A program made the translations under genes and the position numbers. A model generated the notes under the pieces. The model was not told the DNA's origin. It saw only the letters and a list, made by a program, of their open reading frames with translations, and made no database searches. From Myxococcaceae bacterium (GTDB taxonomy: Bacteria > Myxococcota > Myxococcia > Myxococcales > Myxococcaceae): a stretch of DNA of 64,000 nucleotides. Of this stretch, positions 34,617-42,850 are shown piece after piece; the first letter of the stretch is position 1; each line of letters begins with the position of its first letter. The stretch is from contig JADGRA010000032.1 of NCBI GenBank assembly GCA_017881265.1, forward strand, positions 1 through 64,000, given 5' to 3'.

Positions 34617-35438
34617 CTATTCGGTAACCAGGGACACCGAGGCTGAGGTGCCAAGGCGGCTGGCGCCGGCGGCCACCATGGCCAGCGCCTGCGCGCGCGT
34701 GCGGATGCCCCCCGAGGCCTTCACGCCGAGGGCGTCGCCGACGACGGCCCGGAGGAGGGCGACGTCTTCCAGGCGCGCGCCGGGGTGGCCCACGCCGGTG
34801 GACGTCTTCACCGCGGCGCACCCGGCGACAAGGGCGAGTCCGGCGCCCAGCGCCACCGCCGGACGGGCGAGGAGGCCCGTCTCCAAAATGAGTTTCACCG
34901 GCCACGGCCCGGCCGCCTCCACTACCGCGCGCAGGTCCGCCAGGGCCGCGTCCACGTCGCCTTCCCGCAGCGCCCCCAAGGCGGCCACCGCGTCGAATTC
35001 CCGGGCCCCGTCGGCCAGCGCCAGCCGCACCTCCAAGGCCTTCACCTCGGGCCGGTGGGCCCCGTGCGGAAAGCCCACCACACAGATGGGCACCACCGGG
35101 GCGCCCCCGAGGGCGTCCACAACGGTACGGACGTGGGCCGGGTGCACGCAGCAACCGGCAAAACCATGGGCCGCCGCCTCGGCGGCGAGCTGCCGCATCT
35201 CCGCGCCCAGCGCATCCGGCCGCAGCAGCGTGTGGTCGAGGTAGGGCGCGAGCGCCGCGGCTGAGGTCAGCGCCGACGCCGCCGCCGGGCCCGAGGGCAG
35301 CTGGGGCACCCCGCCCCCTGGACGCTGCAGGCCGAAGGCCGCGGGCCGCAGCGCGGGCGGAAAGTCTGCCGAGCCGGGCCAGGCCGCCACGGCCGCCGCC
35401 CAGGCGCGCAGCGCAGCCCAGTCGAGAGACGCACTCAC
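34617..35438 (-). CDS. deoC: Deoxyribose-phosphate aldolase
   Basis: 273 aa. Aldolase motifs: LAPYLDHTLLRPDA, CCVHPAHV, LILETGLL, the Schiff-base Lys in AAVKTSTGVGHPGA, and GVKASGGIRTRAQA. It splits 2-deoxyribose-5-phosphate to acetaldehyde and glyceraldehyde-3-phosphate, the last step of deoxynucleoside breakdown. About 55 extra N-terminal residues, Pro/Ala-rich, precede the barrel. The start overlaps the GltJ-like stop by 4 bases. Confidence 0.93.
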   Translation of the reverse strand: MSASLDWAALRAWAAAVAAWPGSADFPPALRPAAFGLQRPGGGVPQLPSGPAAASALTSAAALAPYLDHTLLRPDALGAEMRQLAAEAAAHGFAGCCVHPAHVRTVVDALGGAPVVPICVVGFPHGAHRPEVKALEVRLALADGAREFDAVAALGALREGDVDAALADLRAVVEAAGPWPVKLILETGLLARPAVALGAGLALVAGCAAVKTSTGVGHPGARLEDVALLRAVVGDALGVKASGGIRTRAQALAMVAAGASRLGTSASVSLVTE

Positions 35439-36715
35439 AGGCTGGTGGTGAGAACGAGCGGAATCTCCACGTCCACGTCGCCGCCACTGAAGGCCGCGAA
35501 CACCATGCGGCGGGCCCGGGCCTTGAGGCAGCTGCCGAGGTCGGTCCCTTCGAGGTCCCGGCGGTCCAGCTGCACCTGCTTCACCGTGCCGGAGCTGCCT
35601 ACGGTGGCCAGCAGGCTGACCTTGCCCCCACGAAAGCCGGGGTTTTTCCGCAGCTGCGCCTCGATGCAGGACTGAAACGCGCTCTGCGTTTGGCCAACGA
35701 CGCGCGCCACCTCCTGGTTGCTGGGGCCGCCGCCCCCCCGCGCCGCCGTCGAGGTGTCGGCGCGTCGCACCCGAGGGCCGACATCGGGCTTCTGCGCGTC
35801 CCCGTAGAGGGCCCGCAGCTCAGCCGTCTTCGGCCCGTCCGGGGCGGGCTTGGCCGGCGCCGCCTTCGCCTCCGGGGCCGGGGCCGGCGCCGGATGCTTG
35901 GGGGGCGCGGCGGGGGCCGGCGCGGGCGTCGTTGGCTTGCCGAGCAGCATCTCCCGCAGCTGCTGCACCCGCGGCACCGGCACCGGTGGGGCGGGCGTGG
36001 GGGCAGCGGCCGGGTCGGTCGGCTCAGCGTGCGCCTGCACCACCACGGGCTCCTTGCGCAGGGAAACCAGAAGTCCGAGGCCCCCCACCGGCAGCACCAG
36101 CGCTGCCGACAGCGCGATGGCCAGCTTCCAGGGGCTGCGGCGCTGCAGCCCCGAGGAGACGACGTCCGACTCCGGCCGCGGCGTCCGTCCCCGGGGCCGG
36201 GCGCGGGCCAAGTCCAGCTCCAACTCCTCCTCCGCCGGGGCAGCCGGGGCGGCGCCCGTCCGCCGGGGTGTTTTGGCAATCTCCGCCGGCGTGGAGGAGC
36301 GCGCCGGCGTGCGGGGCCCGGCGGCGGAAATCGCCTCCGCGGGCGTCAGGGGGCCGTGGGCCGGGGTGGCCGGGAAGCCGGCCTCCTCCAGCACGGGAAA
36401 CAGTTCCGGCACTTCGAGGGCCCGTCGCCAGCCATCGAAGCCATCCCGCCAGACGAAGGTGCGCCCGTGCACCTCGCCGGTGCGGATTTTGTCCACCAGG
36501 GTCCGGGCGTCCAGGGGGCCCACCTGCCTGGTCTGCACGAGGATGAACCAGTCCGGGTCGGAGGGCACCGGTTCCGGCTCGGCGTCCTCCCAGGAGGCCC
36601 GGCCCGCGGAGACACGGACGCGGGCCCCACACTCCGGACACGTCACCGCCTCGGGTCGGTCCCCCCCCTTGGGCAGGGAGAGGGCGCGTCCACAGCTGTT
36701 GCAGGGGATGCTCAA
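35435..36715 (-). CDS. GltJ/AgmX-like protein: zinc ribbon, GYF domain, membrane helix, TonB-like end
   Basis: 426 aa, TTG start (36713-36715). N-terminal zinc ribbon with two Cys pairs (IPCNSCGRAL, TCPECGARV), a GYF_2 domain (GPLDARTLVDKIRTGEVHGR, then VWRDGFDGW), a Pro/Ala linker, one membrane helix (LAIALSAALVLPVGGLGLLV) and a C-terminal AgmX/PglI-type domain (AFQSCIEAQLRKNPGFRGG). In Myxococcus, GltJ (AgmX) belongs to the Agl-Glt gliding machinery, with cytoplasmic ZnR/GYF and periplasmic TonB-like parts. This protein is shorter, so it may be a paralogue. It is coupled to deoC. Confidence 0.8.
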   Translation of the reverse strand: MSIPCNSCGRALSLPKGGDRPEAVTCPECGARVRVSAGRASWEDAEPEPVPSDPDWFILVQTRQVGPLDARTLVDKIRTGEVHGRTFVWRDGFDGWRRALEVPELFPVLEEAGFPATPAHGPLTPAEAISAAGPRTPARSSTPAEIAKTPRRTGAAPAAPAEEELELDLARARPRGRTPRPESDVVSSGLQRRSPWKLAIALSAALVLPVGGLGLLVSLRKEPVVVQAHAEPTDPAAAPTPAPPVPVPRVQQLREMLLGKPTTPAPAPAAPPKHPAPAPAPEAKAAPAKPAPDGPKTAELRALYGDAQKPDVGPRVRRADTSTAARGGGGPSNQEVARVVGQTQSAFQSCIEAQLRKNPGFRGGKVSLLATVGSSGTVKQVQLDRRDLEGTDLGSCLKARARRMVFAAFSGGDVDVEIPLVLTTSL

Positions 36716-36800
36716 GCGCCTGTCCCCATGGTAACCCGTGTCGGTTGACTTCGGGGGGAAGCGCCACTAAGGACGCCGCCCTTTAGAACAGGTGGGGGCA

Positions 36801-37076
36801 ATGCCCGCGATGGACCTCGGCAACAAGCACGTTTGTTTCAAGTGTGGCACCAAGTTCTACGACCTCAAGAAGCCCGAGGCGTTGTGCCCGAAGTGTGGCG
36901 CGGACCAGAAACAGAGCCCGGCCAACCGCCCGGCGCCCGAGCCCCGCAAGGGCCGACTGGCGGCCGTCCCCAAAGTCATCGAGCCGGTGGTGCCCGCAGA
37001 ACCTGAGGGCGTCGTCGAGGAGGAGGAGCTCGAGACCTTCGAGGACGAGGCCGAGGTCGAAGAAGACGAAGCCTGA
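36801..37076 (+). CDS. FYDLN-acid domain zinc-ribbon protein
   Basis: 91 aa from ATG 36801 (GGTGGGGG upstream). The zinc ribbon [20 protein letters not shown] and CPKCG match the small FYDLN family (TIGR02300-type). It is followed by a basic then strongly acidic tail ([20 protein letters not shown]). Function is unknown in all species; the acidic tail suggests binding to a basic partner. Stand-alone gene between divergent and convergent neighbours. Confidence 0.85.
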   Translation: MPAMDLGNKHVCFKCGTKFYDLKKPEALCPKCGADQKQSPANRPAPEPRKGRLAAVPKVIEPVVPAEPEGVVEEEELETFEDEAEVEEDEA

Positions 37077-37084
37077 GTCCTCGG

Positions 37085-37561
37085 CTACCCCCGGGTAGCG
37101 AGCCAGTCCGCCACCGCCTGTCCCGTCCCGAAGGGCCACGGGCGAAGGCGTTCGGGGAGAACCTTCCGCAGCTCGGCGATTTCCTCGCCCAGCTGGATGG
37201 TGCCACTGGCCCGCACGTGGAAGGCGATGATGACTTCGTTGCGCTCGCTGAAACCGTAGACGCCGAGCAGCCGAACCACCTCGCCGGCCAGGCCCACTTC
37301 CTCCTTCAACTCCCGGAGGGCGCCTTCGGCCGGCGTCTCGCCGCGCTCGAGAAACCCGCTGACGAGGCCGAACCATTTCTCCGGCCAGCCGTGGTTGCGC
37401 ACCAGCAGCACGTGCCCCTCGTGCTCCACCAGCGCCGCCACCACCGGCAGCGGGTTGTCGTAGAAGACGAAGCCGCAGTCCGCGTCCGGGCAGCTGCTGC
37501 GCGCACGGCCGCCCTGCTCGCGTGACTCGAGCGCTCGGGCGCACCGGGGGCAGTACCTCAT
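37085..37561 (-). CDS. Nudix hydrolase with N-terminal zinc ribbon (NudC-like arrangement)
   Basis: 158 aa from ATG 37559-37561; the longer open frame upstream overlaps the next gene as a shadow. A zinc ribbon (YCPRCARAL, CPDADCGFVFYDNPLP) precedes the Nudix box GFLERGETPAEGALRELKEE, which has the conserved GX5EX7REXXEE residues. Such enzymes hydrolyse nucleoside diphosphates linked to another group, for example ADP-ribose or NADH. Overlaps the cupredoxin-like gene by 4 bases. Confidence 0.9.
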   Translation of the reverse strand: MRYCPRCARALESREQGGRARSSCPDADCGFVFYDNPLPVVAALVEHEGHVLLVRNHGWPEKWFGLVSGFLERGETPAEGALRELKEEVGLAGEVVRLLGVYGFSERNEVIIAFHVRASGTIQLGEEIAELRKVLPERLRPWPFGTGQAVADWLATRG

Positions 37562-38349
37562 GGCTTGCCTCCAAAGCTGAAGTCGATGGGCGCGCCTGCC
37601 TGCCCCACCTGCACCCGCTGGGAGGCCTCGCCCAGCCTCGGGTGCCAGACGTGGACTAAGGCCTCGCCTGGGGCCAGGCCGGTCAGCCGGAAGTGTCCGT
37701 CCGGCCCGGTGGTGGTGAAGTGGGAATGCGCGAAGGTGCGGACGACGGCGTGCATCCACGGGTGCACGTCGCAGCGGATGTCCAGCACTTGGGGCTCCTG
37801 GGGCAGCGGACGCTGGAGCTGCATGTGCTCGAGCGGCATCGCCACGTTGAAGGCCGTCTGCCCCTGCATGAAGCCGTGCACGGTGTGGGTGAGGGGGTCC
37901 GAGTTACGAATGTGCAAACTGCCACCCGCCCGGGCCGCCAGGACGGGAGGCCAGTACAGGCACCCCCGCTGGTCGAGCACCACGGTGGGCCCGGCGGGGG
38001 CCGCCGGGGAAGCCTCGGCGGGCGCGTCCACCCACACCACCACATCCGCCACCCCGCCCGCCCCATCCACCCGGAAAGCATTCTCGGTCACCGAGGCGCC
38101 GCAGACACTTTGGACCGAGGCGTTGGTGGCGAGCGCCAGCAGCACCGGCCGCGGCCCGCGCCACAAGACGCGGCCGTCGAGGCTTGCTGCCTCCGCGGCG
38201 GCGGCCGTGGGCGCCGAGCGGCGCTCGAGAGGTCGCTCGGCCGCTTGCGCCGCGCGGGAACCGGCGTCGGAGGCGGTGGGTGTCGGCTGGGAACAGCCGA
38301 GCGAGGCGCCAAGAAGCGCCGGAAGGGCAAGTCGGTGGAAGGTGGGCAC
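37558..38349 (-). CDS. Lipoprotein with cupredoxin-like and carboxypeptidase-regulatory-like domains
   Basis: 263 aa from GTG 38347-38349. The start gives a lipoprotein signal (FHRLALPALLGASLGCS). A segment with NSDPLTHTVHGFMQGQTAFN, then VLDIRCDVHPWMHAVVRTF resembles the copper-site region of methylamine-utilisation or plastocyanin-like proteins (His, Cys, His, Met). The end (DGHFRLTGLAPGEALVHVWH) is a carboxypeptidase-regulatory-type fold. Such proteins often occur near c-type cytochromes. Probably an exported electron-transfer or copper protein. Start is inferred because no ATG fits. Confidence 0.72.
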   Translation of the reverse strand: MPTFHRLALPALLGASLGCSQPTPTASDAGSRAAQAAERPLERRSAPTAAAAEAASLDGRVLWRGPRPVLLALATNASVQSVCGASVTENAFRVDGAGGVADVVVWVDAPAEASPAAPAGPTVVLDQRGCLYWPPVLAARAGGSLHIRNSDPLTHTVHGFMQGQTAFNVAMPLEHMQLQRPLPQEPQVLDIRCDVHPWMHAVVRTFAHSHFTTTGPDGHFRLTGLAPGEALVHVWHPRLGEASQRVQVGQAGAPIDFSFGGKP

Positions 38350-38415
38350 GGGCCCAAACTTGCCATGACGACGTGGGCGTTGGCGCGCAGAGGGGTTGCT
38401 GTTAGAAGGCCCCCC

Positions 38416-39162
38416 GTGCAGGACAAACTGATGGCCCTGGCAGAGCTCCAGAAGCTGGACCTGGAATCCGCCGCACTCCGCAAGGCCGCGGAGGTGTACC
38501 CAAGACAGATGGCAGAGCTCGAGCGCGAGTTCGGCGCGGCACGCGGAGCGGTGGAAGCCGAGCGGGCCCGACTCCTCGACGTCGAGCGACAGCGCCGCAC
38601 TCTGGAGCAGAACATCGCCGACGAGAAGGAGAAGGTGAAGAAGTGGGAGGGTCGGCTGGCGGAGCAGCGCTCGACCCGCGAGTACGCCGCGCTGGCGCGC
38701 GAAATCGACATTGCCAAGAAGGCCAACCTCACCATGGCCGAGGAGCTGGTCGAGCTGGGCAAGGGGATGGCCACCCTGCGCGAAACCGTCAAGCAGAAGG
38801 AGCAGGAGCACCTGGCCCGCGTCGAACAGGTGGCCGGTCGACTCGCCGAGCTGCGCCGCGAGTCGGAGAATTTCGCCGCCCAGGTGAAGGGCCTCGACGG
38901 CCGCCGCGCGGCCGCGGCCGCCCAAGTCCACCCGCCGCTGCTGCAGCGCTACGAGACGGTGCGCCGGCGGAGGATGCCGGCGCTGGTGACGGTGGTGGCC
39001 GGCACCTGCCAGGGCTGCAACATGAACGTCCCCCCCCAGCTGTACAACACCCTCAAGACGACGCTGGGGACGGACGTCTGCCCGTCCTGCCACCGGATTA
39101 TTTGCGCGCCCGAGGCCATTGAGCCGGTCGCGCCCGCCCGGGCCCCTGCCGCCAAGGGATGA
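38416..39162 (+). CDS. Coiled-coil protein with C-terminal zinc ribbon (CT398-like)
   Basis: 248 aa from GTG 38416. About 190 residues of charged helix (EYAALAREIDIAKKANL, ARVEQVAGRLAELRRESE) lead to a C4 zinc ribbon: GTCQGCNMNVPPQLYN and CPSCHRIICAPE. This is the DUF164/zf-RING_7 family, of which chlamydial CT398 interacts with sigma factor and secretion parts. The stop overlaps the RNase HI start by 4 bases, so the two are coupled; they are often adjacent in other genomes. Confidence 0.87.
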   Translation: MQDKLMALAELQKLDLESAALRKAAEVYPRQMAELEREFGAARGAVEAERARLLDVERQRRTLEQNIADEKEKVKKWEGRLAEQRSTREYAALAREIDIAKKANLTMAEELVELGKGMATLRETVKQKEQEHLARVEQVAGRLAELRRESENFAAQVKGLDGRRAAAAAQVHPPLLQRYETVRRRRMPALVTVVAGTCQGCNMNVPPQLYNTLKTTLGTDVCPSCHRIICAPEAIEPVAPARAPAAKG

Positions 39163-39800
39163 GCGCAGCGGAGACTTCCCCGGCGCAGCTGCTGCGGGCC
39201 ATCGCCCGCCTGGAAGCCCTGGAACGCACCCTGCTGGCCCTCCCCGGCCTGGACGCCACGCACGCCCGCGGCCTGTTGCTTTCGGCCGCCAACACGCTGG
39301 AGGCCGCCGACGTCCGGCCCCCGGGTGACGGCGCGCAGCGCACGCGTGACGCCCCTTCCGCGGCCTCCTCGCACCACCCGCCTCGGCACCTGCGCGTCTT
39401 CTCGGACGGGGCGAGCCGCGGCAACCCGGGCCCGGCCGGCGCCGGGGCGGTGCTGGCGCTGCCTTCGGGCGAGGTGGTGGAACGTCTGGGGCTGTACCTG
39501 GGCCGGCAAACCAACAACCACGCCGAGTACATGGGCGCCATTGTCGGGCTTCGACGCGCCCAGGCGTTGGGGGCGGAGGAAGTCGACTTGGTGGCCGACA
39601 GCCAGCTCCTCATCCGTCAGCTGGGCGGGCGCTACCAGGTGAAGAGTGCCACCCTGCGGCCACTGTACGAGGAGGCCCGGACGCTTCTGGCCTCCTTCCG
39701 CCGACACCGGCTGACGCACCTGCCGCGGGAGGAGAACCGCGAGGCCGACGCGATGAGCAACCGGGCCATTGACGAGCGCCTGGACGGCCAGCCGGTGTAG
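39159..39800 (+). CDS. Ribonuclease HI family protein
   Basis: 213 aa. About 75 extra N-terminal residues precede an RNase H fold with all catalytic acids: D83 (FSDGASRGNPGP), E123 (NNHAEYMGAI), D147 (VADSQLL) and D197 (ENREADAMSN). It removes RNA from RNA-DNA hybrids. The short C-terminal type without the basic protrusion resembles the RnhA/YpdQ-like subgroup. Coupled to the zinc-ribbon gene and followed 64 bases later by rnpB. Confidence 0.9.
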   Translation: MSAAETSPAQLLRAIARLEALERTLLALPGLDATHARGLLLSAANTLEAADVRPPGDGAQRTRDAPSAASSHHPPRHLRVFSDGASRGNPGPAGAGAVLALPSGEVVERLGLYLGRQTNNHAEYMGAIVGLRRAQALGAEEVDLVADSQLLIRQLGGRYQVKSATLRPLYEEARTLLASFRRHRLTHLPREENREADAMSNRAIDERLDGQPV

Positions 39801-39864
39801 CCCCCCCCGGGGGTTGGGCCCCTCGCTGGCGCGCCGGGCCCGCCTCCTGCTAGAGCCTGCACTT

Positions 39865-40268
<404 letters not shown>

Positions 40269-40277
40269 GCTGTTTTT

Positions 40278-40826
40278 TTAGGGCTGGGCCAGCACCCTTG
40301 CCAGCAGCACGCGGTTGTTGTCCGTGCGCACGCCTTCGGGGGCGGCCCGCACCGGAAGCCGCCCATCGGTGCGCGGTAGCCAGAAGCCCACCCAGAGGTC
40401 CACCGCCCGCTGGGTGCTGCCGGCCGGAAGGCCAATGGCGAAGGTGTCCTCGATGGTTTCCCCGACGCGCCAGCTGCTGGTGGGGCGCTTGCCGCCTCCC
40501 GGGACGTGGTCGTAGTTGGTGCGCGCCCCCTTTCCTTCTGGGTCCTCGGCGTGGACGAAGACTTGCCAGTCCTCGGGCAGCGGCTGCAACACCCGGAAGT
40601 ACAGCTTCACCTCGGTCACGTCCCCGGGGGTCAGCACCGGCGGGTTGAAGGAGGCGGCCAGCAGCTCCACCTTCCCGTCGAAGTTGGCGCCATTGCGCAC
40701 GCCCGCCGCGCGGCTGCCGGGACGCGCCGCCGGCGCCGAGGCGCCGGGGGACTGCTTGTCGCCCCCGGGCGCTTCGACGATGCAGCCAAGAGGGAGGAGG
40801 GCGAGGAGGAGACGGAGGTGTCGCAT
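40278..40826 (-). CDS. Small lipoprotein, hypothetical
   Basis: 182 aa from ATG 40824-40826. Lipoprotein signal MRHLRLLLALLPLGC with a good lipobox, then an Ala/Pro/Gly linker. The rest looks like a beta-sandwich (VTEVKLYFRVLQPLPEDWQV, AVDLWVGFWLPRTDGRLPVR), similar in style to proteins that follow sugar or sulfatase modules. Family not recognised. The stop codon lies in the rnpB terminator. Confidence 0.72.
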   Translation of the reverse strand: MRHLRLLLALLPLGCIVEAPGGDKQSPGASAPAARPGSRAAGVRNGANFDGKVELLAASFNPPVLTPGDVTEVKLYFRVLQPLPEDWQVFVHAEDPEGKGARTNYDHVPGGGKRPTSSWRVGETIEDTFAIGLPAGSTQRAVDLWVGFWLPRTDGRLPVRAAPEGVRTDNNRVLLARVLAQP

Positions 40827-40901
40827 GAGGGTGGGTGCCCTTCCACCAATAGGCGCTCGACGCTGCAACCGCCAGCGTCTTGTTGTATTCGAGGCGCCCC
40901 C

Positions 40902-42350
40902 ATGCCGGCCGCCTCTTTCCCCCTGCTTGCCCTCTCGACGCCGCTGGGCCTGGACGCCACTACCCTCACCGCCCTGGGCGTGCTGTTGGGCGGGGCCGCG
41001 CTCGGTTGGCGCCTGTGGCACCAGTCGAGCCGCCCCCGTCCCCCGCCGGCCCCGAAAGAAGCCCCGCCGGTGCTGCGGCCGCCGGCCGCCCCGGAGGCCC
41101 TGCAGCACCGCGCCGAGGCGCACGCGGCCCGCGAGCGCGCGGCGGCCCTGGCCGCGGAACGGAACGAGCGGGCCGCCCTGGCCGAGCGTTCAAGTGACGC
41201 CGCCAGCCGGGGAGCGCTGGAGGCGGAGACCCGCCGCCTCAAGGAAGCTGAGGAGGAGGCCAAGCGCGCGGCCTACCGTGCGGAGAAAGCCGTGGTGCAG
41301 GAGGCGCGCGCGGCGCGGGCCGCCGCGGACGTGGAGGCCGCCCGGCTGAAAGAGCTGGCCGAGGCGCAGGCGCGCGAGCGGGCCGCCCGGGCCGCCCAGG
41401 CCGAGGCGGAGGCCGCCCAGGCGCGCCGTCGGGCCGAAGCCGGACAGACGCTGGCCGCCGGCCTGGAAAAGACGCGCTCCCTGGGCTTCGTGGCGCGCCT
41501 CAACGGCGTCCTCGGGGGCCACCGGAAAGTCGACGCGGCGGTGCTGGCCGAGCTTGAGGAGGCCCTCTTCACCGCGGACATCGGCGTGCGCACCGCGGCC
41601 CGGCTAGTGGAGACGGCGCGGGAGCAGGCCCGGGGCAGCGAGCTGGCCGATGCCTCCCGGGTGAAGGCGCTCATCGAGGCGGAGGTGGCCCGCATGGTGG
41701 AGCTGCCGACGCCACAGTCTCTTCAAGGCGGAGGGCCGCCGCACGTGGTGATGGTGGTGGGCGTCAACGGCGCCGGGAAGACCACCACCATCGGCAAGCT
41801 GGCGGCCCGGCTTTCGCGGGCCGGGAAGCAGGTGGTGCTGGCCGCCGGTGACACCTTCCGGGCTGGCGCGACGGAGCAACTCGACATCTGGGCAGGCCGG
41901 GCCGGGGCCCAGCTGGTGAAGGGCGCCGAGGACTCAGACCCCGGCGCCGTCGTCTACCAGGCGGTGCAGCAGGCGGTGGCCTCGCACGCCGACGTCGTGC
42001 TCGCCGACACCGCGGGACGACTGCACACCAAGGCGCCGCTCATGGAGGAGCTGCAGAAAATCAAGCGCGTGCTGGGCAAGGCCCTCCCCGGGGCTCCCCA
42101 CGAGGTGCTCCTCGTCCTGGACGCCACGGTGGGCCAGAACGCCATTGCCCAGGCGCAGCGCTTTCACGAGGCGGTGGGCGTCACCTCCATCGTCCTCACC
42201 AAGCTCGACGGCACGGCCAAGGGAGGCGTCATCATCGGCATCGCCGACGAATTGAAGCTGCCCGTCTCCTGGGTGGGCGTCGGCGAGAAGGTGGAGGACT
42301 TGCGCCCCTTCTCGCCGTCCGAATTCGTCCAGGCGCTCTTCGCGCCCTGA
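40902..42350 (+). CDS. ftsY: Signal recognition particle receptor FtsY
   Basis: 482 aa from ATG 40902. An N-terminal membrane segment ([18 protein letters not shown]) is followed by an Ala/Arg/Glu-rich coiled region (about 60-200), then the NG domain: [21 protein letters not shown]1 [10 protein letters not shown] near residue 287, [16 protein letters not shown], and [10 protein letters not shown]. FtsY docks ribosome-SRP complexes at the inner membrane for co-translational insertion. The membrane-spanning N-terminus with coiled A region is larger than in E. coli in helix content, as in other myxobacteria. Confidence 0.95.
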   Translation: MPAASFPLLALSTPLGLDATTLTALGVLLGGAALGWRLWHQSSRPRPPPAPKEAPPVLRPPAAPEALQHRAEAHAARERAAALAAERNERAALAERSSDAASRGALEAETRRLKEAEEEAKRAAYRAEKAVVQEARAARAAADVEAARLKELAEAQARERAARAAQAEAEAAQARRRAEAGQTLAAGLEKTRSLGFVARLNGVLGGHRKVDAAVLAELEEALFTADIGVRTAARLVETAREQARGSELADASRVKALIEAEVARMVELPTPQSLQGGGPPHVVMVVGVNGAGKTTTIGKLAARLSRAGKQVVLAAGDTFRAGATEQLDIWAGRAGAQLVKGAEDSDPGAVVYQAVQQAVASHADVVLADTAGRLHTKAPLMEELQKIKRVLGKALPGAPHEVLLVLDATVGQNAIAQAQRFHEAVGVTSIVLTKLDGTAKGGVIIGIADELKLPVSWVGVGEKVEDLRPFSPSEFVQALFAP

Positions 42351-42585
42351 CCTGCTGCCGGCGCCCGGCGCGCAGGTGCTATCGCATCCTTGGAGACAAT
42401 CCCCGCCCCGGTGTTGTTGGGGGCCCCTCTTCGCCCTGTCGAAACACTCGGCCTCCAATGAACAGGCGCTCCCGTGTGTCCCTAAGACCGCCGCCCCGGC
42501 ACCCATCAGCCACGTAGCCCGTACCCTCTGTCGCTTTCCCGGGGTCGTGCTAGGACCGGGCTACGACCTTCGGAGGAGGTGCGCC

Positions 42586-42840
42586 ATGAGCCGCAAGACA
42601 GAATGCCAAGACGACTTCCCCGGGTTTCGAGCACTCGCGTAAACGGAGGCGAGGGGTATCCCTCCGAGACGCAGGTCCGACGCGGGGACCGGGTCGTCCA
42701 CGGGAACAAGGAGCTGCTCGAGAAGCTCGGACGGAACGACCCCTGCCCGTGCGGCACGGGTAAGCGGTTTCAAGCGTTGCTGCCTGCAAGCCGGAAGGTA
42801 CGAGGGCAGCGAGCGGAACTCCTACGTCCGGGGCCGTTGA
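42586..42840 (+). pseudogene. SEC-C zinc-motif protein readable only through apparent frameshifts
   Basis: A strong ribosome site (AGGAGG, 42573-42578 region) precedes ATG 42586, but that frame stops after 18 codons ([18 protein letters not shown]). A second frame carries [18 protein letters not shown] and [14 protein letters not shown], the SEC-C motif start; the motif's CC pair ([20 protein letters not shown]) lies back in the first frame, ending at TGA 42838-42840. One extra T at 42768-42770 explains that break, and the first break needs two further single-base changes near 42631-42640 and 42653-42656. It is either a recent pseudogene or sequencing errors. Confidence 0.7.
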
Positions 42841-42850
42841 GTTGACGCCG

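Noticed and set aside
37561-39093. Longer N-terminal extension of the cupredoxin-like lipoprotein
   Set aside because: It would run antisense through the zinc-ribbon coiled-coil gene, and the lipoprotein signal marks the start at 38349.
42579-42845. A complete 88-codon SEC-C protein in one frame
   Set aside because: It lacks the second Cys pair of the motif and its N-terminus is not protein-like; the pieces fit better as one frameshifted gene.
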